A stretch of DNA of 64,000 bases from the NCBI GenBank assembly GCA_029532625.1, contig JARFXM010000010.1:2170001-2234000 (forward strand), read 5' to 3'. Shown here piece after piece: positions 1-10,067 of this stretch. How positions within the stretch are numbered: position 1 is the stretch's first letter; the number at the start of each line of letters is the position of its first letter. The translations under genes were made by a program, and so were the position numbers. The notes below the pieces were generated by a model that searched no databases, was not told the origin of the DNA, and worked only from the letters and a program-made list of their open reading frames with translations. The DNA is from Lomentospora prolificans. Lineage: Eukaryota > Ascomycota > Sordariomycetes > Microascales > Microascaceae.

Positions 1-464
1 TTGACAGTGCCGCAGCCGTTGTGCTGGATGATCTTGTCGCTGGCGTGGTAAGCACCACCACCAATGATCCAAGTGTGGTCGCCGGCGGCGTCGTTCTTGA
101 CGGTGATAGCGTCCTCGCAGACATCCTCGAACCAGACGAACTCGAGGGTGCAAGGGCCATCACAGTGGACACCCTCGGCCTGGTTCTTGCCGATAATGAC
201 GTTCTTCAAGGTAGCTCCCTTTCGGAGAAGGAAGACAGCGTCAGCATCGCCACCCTCAGCCTGCTCGGTACAGGCGCCAGAGCCACGGTCGTAGCGCGCC
301 CAGCCACCATCGAAGGTCTGGCCGGCCTTGACCTCAATGACCTTGCTGTTGGTGATGGACTTGGTGGGAGTGGGAACGCCACCTTCGTAACCAAGACAGG
401 CAAGAGTGGCGGGCACGCTGATGAGAAGCTGCGCCAGGCAGGCCTTGAGCATGGAAGAACGCAT
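1..464 (-). CDS. Pectate lyase, PL3 family, 3' part cut by window edge
   Basis: Secreted enzyme expected to cleave de-esterified pectin (polygalacturonate) in plant cell walls by beta-elimination, with calcium. About 154 residues are visible from ATG 464; the frame is open to base 1, so the C-terminal part lies outside. Residues 1-22 form a signal peptide ending ATLA before CLGYEGG. The mature part carries strings typical of PL3: AGQTFDGGW, YDRGSGAC, EGGDADAVFLL, KGATLKNVIIGKNQAEG, HCDGPCTLEFVWFEDVCEDA, then IIGGGAYHASDKIIQHNG. The many Cys and the stacked short turns fit a small parallel beta-helix. The ATG is the only in-frame start near the signal peptide. No intron is seen in the visible part. 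The family call is confident; whether the gene is complete cannot be judged. Confidence 0.9.
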   Translation of the reverse strand, partial: MRSSMLKACLAQLLISVPATLACLGYEGGVPTPTKSITNSKVIEVKAGQTFDGGWARYDRGSGACTEQAEGGDADAVFLLRKGATLKNVIIGKNQAEGVHCDGPCTLEFVWFEDVCEDAITVKNDAAGDHTWIIGGGAYHASDKIIQHNGCGTV

Positions 465-2624
465 GATGAAGGTTAAAAAGGTTTGGTGAAGAAGAGGCCA
501 AAGAAGAGACTGTGAAGGAGGGAAGATCCTGAGAGGCTTGGTTGAGAAGCAAGAGTACGGAAGGAGATGCCTCGGTGGCGGACGAAGTCGCGATGCTTTT
601 ATAAGTTGATGATATCGTCTTCCTCACTTTCTTGATCGATAAGCCCATGTCAGGTTCGAAAGAGGCTTTAAGCGCAGAGTAAGCTTATTGGTGGACAATC
701 AGATGAAACGAGGCCACTCTCAGACGGATTGTTGGTAAACCCCGTCTAGCCCATCGAGGAGGCGGACTACTGGGCTGGCTAGTCAGTGTTACTACACGGC
801 GTCCGTTTTTAGTGGCAGGGGACGGGAGGAGATCTACGGGATCCTAGGGTTGGCTCTCCGCCAATTTAGACTCGCGCAAGTGAACATCTTGATCATGGTA
901 GCTGGGACATGTCACGGTATGCACCAATCGACTAGACCAAATTTGGGAGGATGCGAGCTCCGAGGCCATGGTTGGATCACTAAACCGAACAAAGGAACAC
1001 ACCCGATCGAGGCTGCCCGTATTATCAATCGGGTTGCAGCCCCTCCGTAGGCCATGCCAAAACATCATATTGACGCCGTGAGGACGGAGATGGAAAGTGG
1101 AGTACGGCGTTGGCCTTGGCAGGATCTGGTCATATCTTGCAATGCGGAGGCATCTTATATCGATGAAGTGCCCCATCTACAAGCATGGATTCTGGAAGGA
1201 ATCAGGGGGCAGAATAAAAAAAAATAGAAAATAGCAGGGCAGCAGGATTGCAGTAGTTTGGTACATAGCCACCGCCTTGATCGCGCTATACAGGCAGGAA
1301 CAGGCCCCTCAAATCTTCCTATCTTCCGGCAATAGCGGAGCCCAGCAAGGTGCGAAATCGAATGGCGAAGCAAGTGAGCCTGGGGTGCATATCGTGTGGG
1401 CAAAGGCGTGAGCAAAGGCAGTTGCGTTAGCACTCGGGGCCGTCAAAGTCACCGCAAGCTGGGCAGCGAGTCGTGCGACGCCTGTTTTTCTATGACAGGG
1501 TGACGCGATCCCCGCAACGGCCCCATGCTTTCGGTATAGCTTGCAATTTATGTGCTCATTTCTCGATGCCCCTCTATTGGAACGGATACTTGGTGGGGAC
1601 GGAGAACCACACTGGCTTGGGGAGTGCGTGCTGTTGCATCGCAATACTACCCTAGGCGGGATTAGTCGTTCGTGGATGCGGCGGCGGGTTTCCATTGACC
1701 ACGACCAGGCGCCGGGGGCGACCAGGGAAGCCAGGGACTAGCCATGCTGGTGGACCAGGGGCAGTTGCACGTTTCGGGATTGGAACGCCAGCATTGCATT
1801 GTCGCTGGCTGGCCAGCTGTGGAGCACAATTCTCCCTGCACGAGCTTGGCTGGCCAGGCAGTCAGCCAGCTACTAGCTGTGGTCCGCCATCGTTTTCGGG
1901 CCTTTCGCCAGCTTGGGATGACCGATGCGAGGTGACAAGACTTTGTTTCTTCACGCATCAACGGGGCTGTTGCTTCGAGTCGGGCCTTCGCCCCGCCCAG
2001 CACAACGGAGGACCGACGCGTGATGCACCAAAAAAAATATTAATGCCAAAGTCGGTTTTTGCGGAGTATTTTGGCAGCATTGCAGCGGCGTGGCAACATC
2101 GCGGCGTGGCAACCAGGCATGAAGAAAGTGCCGGAGCCGGATTATCTCGTGGCCCATGAGTTAGTTCACATCTCGGCATGCTTCGACGACCAGGGTTCGA
2201 GCACTCTCCGGGGAAAGCCCACGGTTTCCTGCCAGCTGGCACTTGACTTGTCATTATGCTCTCAAAGTCAAGGCTGGAATTGCTCGTGCGTAGGGAAGAT
2301 CTCCATTCGGCCTGATTGGACTCCCACAGTTTGACGTTTGGCACTAAGCAGCAGAATAGCGCCGAATGCGATCCTGGCTGCAACCGGCGAACATCAATCC
2401 CTTTTTTAGAGCACATGCCTTGGCTTGCACTCGGGCATATAATCGGTGCCGACGTAAGACCTTCCAAGCACGGATAATCTTGTCTGGATTATTATTGGAG
2501 ATGTTATAGGACTTCGAGAAACCAGCACGCAAGATATATAAGGTTCGAGAGATGTATCCCAAAGGTTGACAACCCGTCTCATGCGTCCACGAAAACTCAA
2601 GGAACTAGTTACCAACTCGGCACG
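465..2624. other. Intergenic, divergent promoters of pectate lyase and amylase
   Basis: About 2.2 kb without a supportable gene between two divergent secreted-enzyme genes. Open frames here are short, overlap on both strands and show no recognisable motif. The stretch 1,690-1,900 is GC-rich with many TGGCCAG/CTGGC words. The two divergent promoters probably share it, but I see no single diagnostic operator. Confidence 0.5.
2535..2542 (+). promoter_or_regulatory. TATA box of the amylase gene
   Basis: TATATAAG lies 83 bases before the amylase ATG at 2625, a usual distance for a TATA-driven fungal secreted-enzyme gene. Confidence 0.55.
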
Positions 2625-4742
2625 ATGATCTTGCGAAACTTTTTGGCTATTTGGTTGTGGATTGCAGGTGTATTTGCCTTGAACGCTACCGAATGGGCAA
2701 GACAATCAATTTACCAAGTCCTCACCGACCGGTTCGCTCGAACGGATGGATCGACAAGCGCAGCATGTAATACGGCGGAATATTGCGGAGGAACATGGCG
2801 TGGATTAATCAATAACTTGGACTACATCAAAGAGATGGGGTTCACGGCCGTATGTAATACTCTCTTGACGGCACCAAGGCATTGCGACGTACTGACAGTC
2901 TCAGGTTTGGATCTCGCCCATTGTCGCCCAGATTGAAGCAGCCGGAAATCAGGACGGGTAGGTTTCTCCAAGCCGTTGGTATTATTACCCAACAACGGGT
3001 TATTGATTGCAAATTCCTCTTTTAGTGATAGTTACCATGGCTTCTGGGCCAAAGACTTCAACTCGCTCAACAGTCGCTTCGGCACGGCAAATGACTTGAA
3101 GGATCTTTCCGATGCCCTGCATACTCGAGGCATGGTAAGGAGCCTGAATAATCAAGGCCATTCTCTTTCAGGATCTAATAGGCTATATCTAGTACCTCAT
3201 GGTCGATATCGTCACAAACCACATGGCTTACGCTGGCTGCATGTCTTGTGTCGACTACAGTACTCTCAGCCCATTCAACTCCCAGTCCAACTATCACTCC
3301 CCGTGCTCAATTGATTATTCAAGCCAGACATCCATCGAGCAGTGTTGGCAAGGAAGTAATAATGTGGCTCTTGCCGATCTCAGGACCGAGGACTCCAATG
3401 TCCGCTCCTTCTTCAACCAGTGGATCGCCAACATAGTCTCTACTTATGGCATCGATGGCCTCCGTATCGACAGCGCGAAACATCAGGAAACATCTTTCTG
3501 GCCTGAATTTGAGAATAGCGCCGGCGTATTTATGCTAGGCGAGGTATACGAAGGTGATCCGAACAAGTTCCTCCCGTATATGGGCGTTTTCCCCGGCCTC
3601 CTAAACTACCCTGTGTGGTACTGGGTACAAAGAGCATTTCAGAGCACAAGTGCTACGGTGGCCGAACTCGTTACCGGTTTGAACACAATGAAGAGCGGTA
3701 CTGCTCAGACAAACTACCTCGGATCCTTCCTCGAAAACCATGATCAGCCCCGAATGCCAGCATGGTCCTCCCAATCTAGTGACGACGCACTAATCAAGAA
3801 CGCACTCGCATTTACAATCTTGGCCGATGGCATTCCAGTAATTTACCAAGGCCAAGAGCAGAAACTTACGGGAGGCAACATTCCCAGCAACAGAGAAGCT
3901 CTCTGGCGCACCGGATTTAACAGGCAGGCCGACTTATACAAGTACATTGCCGTGTTGAACCAGTTCCGGAACACAGTCATATTCCAGGACCAGAGGTTCA
4001 CGCAATATCAGGCTATTCCCTGGCAAGTTGACAGCCATACATTTGCCCTACGGAAAGGTTACGACGGCTCTCAGGTCGTTAGTGTCTTCAACAACATTGG
4101 CTCTTCGGGTAGCAGCTACTCAGTCTCCCTGCTTTCCAGCTCCACAGGGTTCGGCGCCAACCTAGAGCTAGTTGACGTAATTGCGTGTGAATCTCATACA
4201 ACGAGCTCTAGCGGTGCGCTGAGCTTTACAATGGGCTCAATGCCCAAGGCCTTTTACCGTAAAGCTGCGTTGGCTGGAACGGGTCTATGTCCTGCGCTCA
4301 GCGGCAGTTCGACCGCCACCACTGCACCCATGACTTCGTCCTCGTCCTCCGGCGTGTGCACTACTCCATCATCTGTGGCTGTAAGCTTCACCGTAAAGGT
4401 CACGACTGAGTACGGCCAGACTGTCAAGATGTGAGTTGCTAATACCTGTATTGAGGCGGCGGATATCGGAAGCGTACTAATTTTCGCAGAGTCGGCAACC
4501 ATAGCTCTCTGGGCAGCTGGGATACGACCAAGGCGATCACGTTAAGCGCGTCTCAATATACGAGCAGCAACCCGATATGGGTGGGAACGGTGAACCTTCC
4601 AGCTGGAGCCAGTATACAGTACAAGTTTATCAATGTCGCAAGCAGCGGAACTGTGACTTGGGAGGCAGATCCCAATCGGACCTTTACTGTCCCTGCTGCT
4701 TGCGGGACAACAGCAGCGGCCGTTCAAGGTACTTGGCAATGA
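2625..4742 (+). CDS. Secreted alpha-amylase GH13 with C-terminal CBM20
   Basis: Endo-acting alpha-1,4-glucanase for starch, secreted. Exons 2625-2849, 2905-2957, 3026-3134, 3193-4430 and 4490-4742 give 625 residues. Every intron has GT...AG ends and restores frame, for example GFTA|VWISPIVAQIEAA and QDG|DSYHGFWAKDF. Residues 1-18 are a signal peptide. The GH13 barrel shows MVDIVTNHMAY, the nucleophile motif GLRIDSAKH, the acid/base motif GEVYEG and the third Asp in FLENHDQPR. A Ser/Thr-rich linker follows. The last part (FTVKVTTEYGQTVKIVG, GSWD, NPIWVGTVNLPAG, YKFI, WEADPNRTF) is a CBM20 starch-binding module ending at GTWQ. The fourth intron falls inside the CBM20 start. The catalytic residues are all present and the length is normal for fungal GH13-CBM20 amylases. 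Confidence 0.93.
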
Positions 4743-6108
4743 GGAAGATGAAAATTGACTGGCATCATCCGACATGTCGCTCGCGTGACATCGGGGATGC
4801 TTGGAAAAGAAAACTGTGAAGGGGAAAGAGTAATAGCAACTACTGTCGCGAGAATTCTGGTCTTTTTTCACCAACTTCGCTGAGGCAGTAGTAAGTGAAG
4901 AGGAAAACGCTCGGATAGAGCTCAAAAAGGATGACAACGAGCATTCCATCGTAGGCTCTGTGTGAGAGGAATTCTCCGAATATTGTCCCTAATAGCTTCA
5001 ATTCGAGAAAAAAATCGAGTTCTAGGCACAGCGTCCAGAGGAAGGTTAAGGACAGCGTCGCGACGGTGTTTCCCCTCCATCATGCCAGAGTTGGCAGGAC
5101 TCGAATACCGACGGAGACGGTGGTCTTGGCACTTAGATATAATAATGAATTGCACTTGGGCATGCCCCAAAAGAATGCTTCGCGGCGTAAACAAGACTCG
5201 CTGTATAAATACCGGCTGGGCGAGCAATACCCGGGTCCCGCTTTGAGATCTGGCTAATAGTGAAGACGACCAACCGGCAAATGTTGCTGGATTAACCAGA
5301 CGGCGGTTAGTTTAAGATGACCATTTGGGATCTGCTATGGTTGTTCAGTCACCTTAATAACGTATGTTTCTAGTTTGTGAGCGACTGATTGGGAAGAATG
5401 ACCCAAACGTTAGACGGGCCCTCAATACGGAGGATGTAGGCTTCGCGATGCCGCACCCGGGAATCCGGCGTCGAAGCGAATGGTGGAATTTTTGCGTCTC
5501 TCTGCATTCTAATTATTAGCCCGGGATATCGCTCATTTCAAGACCCCGTTCGAAGCAGAAAAGAAAATCCCTCGTGCCACGCCGCGCCGCTGGAATACTG
5601 CGGCCCAGTGATCTTTTTAGACGCCGGACTTCGCATGGTCTGTCTCTCTCTCTTCGTTTTCTGGTATTACTGCCTGAACCAAACATCCACAGGGCGCCGA
5701 AACCTCCGCCCGCCGAATGCGGAAGGCGGCCGGCCCATTGTCAATAGTCAAATCTTTCTAGCCCCTGGCTTCGACATTAGCCGGGCTGTTATTCCCAAGT
5801 GTTAAGGTAGGCGTCGTGTGTGGCTCTAGGTACGCAATCTGGGTCGCTTCCATAGTTCAATTAATCAAAGAATCTATTCTCTCCTTCTTCGACTTCTTCC
5901 CGCCGTGCGGGGAAATTGGCCTATTTTGATAGCATGGCAATGCGCGTATATGGGTCTCTGTCCCGGTCGCCGCATCACCATTCGGAACTTAACTGCAGAA
6001 AATCCCCACGTCTATCCCGAGCTTCCCCACTAGGTTGGCACTCTTCACTCCATCCTTAGCGGTAATCGTCATTCTCTAGCTGCATCTCCGGTCTTTCCGA
6101 TATCTACA
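4743..6108. other. Intergenic, amylase 3' flank and promoter of the propeller gene
   Basis: No gene is supported in 1.37 kb. A TATA-like GTATAAATACC occurs near 5202-5212 but has no convincing reading frame after it. The last 200 bases before 6109 are pyrimidine-rich, as in many fungal leaders. Confidence 0.5.
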
Positions 6109-6978
6109 ATGGTCAACATTCGGTCCCTTCTGGGCGCTGTGCCCTACATCGTCAGCGTTTCTGCGGCTTCGATCGCCGCTCGCCAGGGTGCTGCCGCCAC
6201 CCAAGTCGTGAACCTCGCCTCGCTCGAGAACATTGCCGTGCGACCCAATGGCCAGATCCTCGTGACCAACATGAACAGCCCCAACCTATACGCTGTCGAC
6301 CCTGCTGCGAAGTCTTCCTCCACCGCCGTCGTCGTCACCGGTGCCACCGGACTCAGCGGTGTCCGAGAAGTCACCCCCGACGTCTTTGCCGTGATCGGTG
6401 GCAAGAGCATTTACAAGATCGACTTTACTGGCGATGCCCCTGCGGTCACCCTCGTCAAGGCCATTACCGAGGCGGTCAACCTCAACGGCCTGTCTTCCTT
6501 CGACGACGACAGCGTCCTTGTTGCCGACGCCGGAAAGGGCAACGTTTACCGATTCAGCATCTCCACCGGCGAGTACTCCGTCGTTCTGGAGGATCCCACC
6601 ATGGCTCCCTCTGGCGCCATCCCTTTCGGCATTGACGGAATCCTCCACGTCAATGGTACCGTCTGGTACACCAACATTTTCAAGAACAGCTTCCACAAGG
6701 TCGAGGTTGATGAGACCGGCAAGGCCAAGGGCGCCGTCACCACCGTCTGGACGAACTCTATGGGTGATGACTTATGCGTCGGACCCAACGGCAAGATCTA
6801 CGTCGCTACCAACAGCCCCAACACGGTGCTCGAGGTACATCCGGCGAGCACGTCCCCCAAGACTGTTGCTCAAGTCCGCGGATCAACTGCGTGCGCTTTT
6901 GGCCGCGGCGAGAGCGACGCAAACACTTTGTACGTTACTGGCGCGCAGGGCGTTTTCTCGGTCAACATTGCAGCCTAG
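6109..6978 (+). CDS. Secreted six-bladed beta-propeller (SMP-30/gluconolactonase-like)
   Basis: Intronless, 289 residues. An N-terminal hydrophobic stretch up to about residue 25 (SVSAASIAARQ) looks like a signal peptide. The body is a repeat of roughly 40-residue blade units with recurring DDSVLVADAGKGNVYRFS, GPNGKIYVATNSPNTVLEV and NTLYVTGAQGVFSV patterns, as in SMP-30/gluconolactonase or NHL-like propellers. It is close to the usual size of these proteins. The family contains lactonases and calcium-dependent hydrolases, but I cannot assign metal ligands or a substrate here, so the enzyme activity is open. The ATG at 6109 is chosen because it precedes the signal-like segment directly. The gene shows the GC-rich third codon positions of a well-expressed fungal gene. 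Confidence 0.7.
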   Translation: MVNIRSLLGAVPYIVSVSAASIAARQGAAATQVVNLASLENIAVRPNGQILVTNMNSPNLYAVDPAAKSSSTAVVVTGATGLSGVREVTPDVFAVIGGKSIYKIDFTGDAPAVTLVKAITEAVNLNGLSSFDDDSVLVADAGKGNVYRFSISTGEYSVVLEDPTMAPSGAIPFGIDGILHVNGTVWYTNIFKNSFHKVEVDETGKAKGAVTTVWTNSMGDDLCVGPNGKIYVATNSPNTVLEVHPASTSPKTVAQVRGSTACAFGRGESDANTLYVTGAQGVFSVNIAA

Positions 6979-8172
6979 GCTGCTGGTTATCGGAGGGGTT
7001 ATTACTGGAGTGGAGCTTGAAGTCGACCGGTGGTTGTGTTGAGGAGCTCGTGTCTAGTAATTATATATAATTGACAAGCCTTGGTCTTAACCTACGGCCG
7101 AGTATATAACAATTGTAGAACTTTGCGGACTTTTGATAATATCATGCATTGATGAGAGCACAAAACGTATTGAGATTTGCGTAGTCGGCTATTGCAAGCT
7201 TTCTTGTCTGTGAGAGAGATATTTGATGCATGGAATACGGGAAAGTATCCTCGCAAAGCTCCACCATGTATACCCAACTATCAAGCGATTCTAGCGTCTG
7301 TGAATCCCTCTCTCCTTTGTGAGTCGACATAGTCTTCCTTAGCACTTCTCCAATCCGCAACGACGCGCGGCTGATGCAGGGAGGCTTTTTATAGACGGTA
7401 GTATTAATAGAAGGCTTGGTAGAGGTACAGCAGCCGATTGTCTCATCATGCAGCCAGCTCTGCCTTCGAACACTATGGAGTAGGAGTTAGCCCTTTCGCG
7501 AAGATTGCTAGGGCCTACCCCTCCCGAAAACGCTCATGACGGCGCGGTGATCGAACCGAACTCGTCAGAGTAGAAAGGATCTCAAGGCTTGGAAGTAGGA
7601 GCCTGCGCAAGCTATTCCAGACACGCGCTTTCCCTTCAGGTTCGAGTGTCAAATGGGGTCGCCGACTGGCCAGGACGGATTAACATGGGCCTGTGGAAAA
7701 TAAGAGGCCGCGCATAGGGACTGTGTCTCGGGTTCCAATCGGCTGGAACGTCGCATCAGGTGTTGTCAGACGACGCAGGACAATGTGCGACAGGTACGCG
7801 CAAGATTGGTGCCGTATGAGAACAAAAATTGGTTTCTCGTTCACAGAGCTTGTCTGGCGTGAAGATGTAAAGAGGGACTGATTTGCTTGGGCTGGCTGGC
7901 CACTGCCGGCCCAACACTGATGCCGGTCTTACGCATGCGGGGGGCCTAAACTTGAAATGGAAGGGCGTTCTGTCAAACTTGCGCGCCATCCAGAGAACCC
8001 CGCAAATCGACTGGTTCAAGACCCCATGAATGACGTCTAGAGATTGCTAGCTATCCCACTCGTAAATATCACGCCTCGCTCCTCCCCCAATCCCCTTACG
8101 CCAACAACTTCAACATCTTTCTAGAGTTCCACTGATCTATTCTCACCCACTACACTCCATTATCGAATCATC
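6979..8172. other. Intergenic, 1.2 kb
   Basis: No supportable gene. AT-rich 3' flank of the propeller gene (to about 7,450), then the upstream region of the GFA-domain gene, ending in a CT/CA-rich leader before 8173. Confidence 0.5.
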
Positions 8173-9336
8173 ATGTCAAACGATACTGTGGAGTTAGTTG
8201 CGCAATGCCTCTGCAAGACGCACACATTCAAGGCCACAGTTCCGGCTTCATTCCTTCCCCTCAGCGTAACCACCTGCCATTGTAATTCTTGCAGACATGC
8301 CACGGGCGCATTGTATCTCTCTGATGCCGACTGGCCGAACCAGAACGAAGATATCTCAGCATTGGAGGTATACGACTTTTCCCCAAACTTGCAGGAGTTC
8401 TTTTGCAAATCATGCGGGACTCGCATGTTTTGCAAAGACAGGAAGCCGGGTTCCAAACTCGGGGTGATAACCGGTACGCTCCAAAATGCGCCAAACCTGG
8501 TCCGCTATGACAATCACATCTTCGTCGGCGATACTCGAGACGGCGGTGCAACCATGTATCTCCGCAAAAGTCACCCAGACGCCAAGCCGGCCAGGCGATT
8601 CTCCAAGCATACGGATTCGGAAGAATACCCCGAAGACTGGCCCTCCAACTTTGATCTGCCGGACCCCGAAGCCAAGGCAAGCCCTGAGCTGACGCCGCTG
8701 TATTGCCACTGCCGCGGGGTCAATCTACTGCTGAAAAGTGCTACCGATCTGGAGGGCCGAGAGAAGCTTCCGTTCTACGTCAATCCCGGAAGTTTCAAGT
8801 ATTTGGGCAGTTTCGACGCCTGCGATTCGTGTCGCATCTCCTTTGGCGCGGATATAACTACCTGGACGTTTGCCGCTCTGGACCACATCGGATTCCCCGC
8901 CACACAACATCCTGGCACGACACCCGAGACTTTCGAACCCATCGCCAAGACAACTTTCGACCTCAAGGCTGCGGTGGCATCCGAGACTAAAGACTCTCGC
9001 TTGGGCACCTTGGAGTTTTACCAGAGCTCGCCCGATGTCGAACGATATTTCTGCTCCAAATGTGCAGCCTCCGTTTTCTACGCAGTTCACAATCGTCCTA
9101 GCATTGTAGACATTGGTGTTGGTCTTTTGGACCATCCCAGCGGAGCAAGAGCAGAAGGGCTGATCCACTGGAGTTACGGCTCTGTGGGCCGTACGGAAGA
9201 TGTAGAGGGCAGCTGGAGGGAGCATCTTGCGCGGTGCGTCAAGGAGGACGCCGAAAAGTGGAGACTTCAGAGAGGGTATCCGAAGTCAGCACGGAGGATA
9301 CAGGTAGAGAGCGGAGATACCACCATGCATATGTAA
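8173..9336 (+). CDS. Double GFA/CENP-V-type zinc protein
   Basis: Intronless, 387 residues, no signal peptide, so probably cytosolic. The first half is a GFA (Gfa/CENP-V/Mss4-like) fold with the classic zinc cysteines: C12-x-C14, C35-x-C37-x2-C40 (CHCNSCRHATGA) and C78-x2-C81 (FFCKSCGTRMF). The second half repeats the fold: YCHCRGVNLLL, then CDSCRISFG and RYFCSKCAASVF. The middle motif of the second copy has C-x2-C instead of C-x-C-x2-C, so its metal site may be altered. The founding member was described as a glutathione-dependent formaldehyde-activating enzyme, but fungal genomes carry many uncharacterised relatives and a substrate cannot be assigned from sequence. The ATG has no upstream in-frame competitor. 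Confidence 0.82.
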   Translation: MSNDTVELVAQCLCKTHTFKATVPASFLPLSVTTCHCNSCRHATGALYLSDADWPNQNEDISALEVYDFSPNLQEFFCKSCGTRMFCKDRKPGSKLGVITGTLQNAPNLVRYDNHIFVGDTRDGGATMYLRKSHPDAKPARRFSKHTDSEEYPEDWPSNFDLPDPEAKASPELTPLYCHCRGVNLLLKSATDLEGREKLPFYVNPGSFKYLGSFDACDSCRISFGADITTWTFAALDHIGFPATQHPGTTPETFEPIAKTTFDLKAAVASETKDSRLGTLEFYQSSPDVERYFCSKCAASVFYAVHNRPSIVDIGVGLLDHPSGARAEGLIHWSYGSVGRTEDVEGSWREHLARCVKEDAEKWRLQRGYPKSARRIQVESGDTTMHM

Positions 9337-10067
9337 TGCGGGAAGCGTTTCAGAACAATATTGCCTGGCGGTCGCCAATGGCGTATGATTAGGGTAATTT
9401 ATGATTAGGGTAGCCTTGCTTGAAAAACCTATGTCGCTCGCTTTGAGATTTTATCATGACAGTCAGTAGAAAAGCAGAAAGCAATAGAAGTTCGACACTG
9501 TCATGTCCCGAGTCTAGTGATATTCGTCCATCCCCAATGAAGCCTGTCCCTTCTACGCTTCATAAAGAACATGTCTTCTCCTAACTTCTTGTACACTCTC
9601 GTTTCTCCTACCCTCTCGTTTATTCGACCCTAACCCTCGCATAGCTTGGTAGGATTTCCACTTCAAATCTCGAACGAACCAGATATAGAAGGATGACTAA
9701 GCCTGGTTCACCCTTGAGCTTGAGGGGTGTCGATACCTCCAAGCTCGAAGTCGGCGAGCAGGACGCAACGATGGTCAAATCAAGATATTCCAGGAAGCGC
9801 TTAGCTTCAGTTCGCGATTTTTGATCCTGAATCCAATGACGGGTAATCCCTAGAGCCGAAAATTATCGACGACATGTGTTCGGGGTATGATGAACGGCCA
9901 AGTATTACGTGGTGGAGAAGCCTTCAGACAGATTCAATTCGAACAGACAGTATTAGTGGACTGCGTTTCTGACAACCCCAGTGGTATTGAAACTATTCTC
10001 TCAGTACAGTACCGCTAAAATAATGAGGAAAATAGCGGCCACTGCCAACCTACAGAGCTCGGTCTCG
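9337..10067. other. Intergenic between two convergent genes
   Basis: About 730 bases holding the 3' flanks of the GFA-domain gene and of the rvt gene on the other strand. No gene, repeat or RNA can be supported. Confidence 0.5.

Noticed and set aside
4922..5246. Overlapping open frames of about 95-100 codons downstream of the amylase
   Set aside because: No motif, no start context and equal openness on both strands.
9625..9640. CCCTAACCC resembling the fungal telomere repeat
   Set aside because: Only about one and a half units, well within chance.
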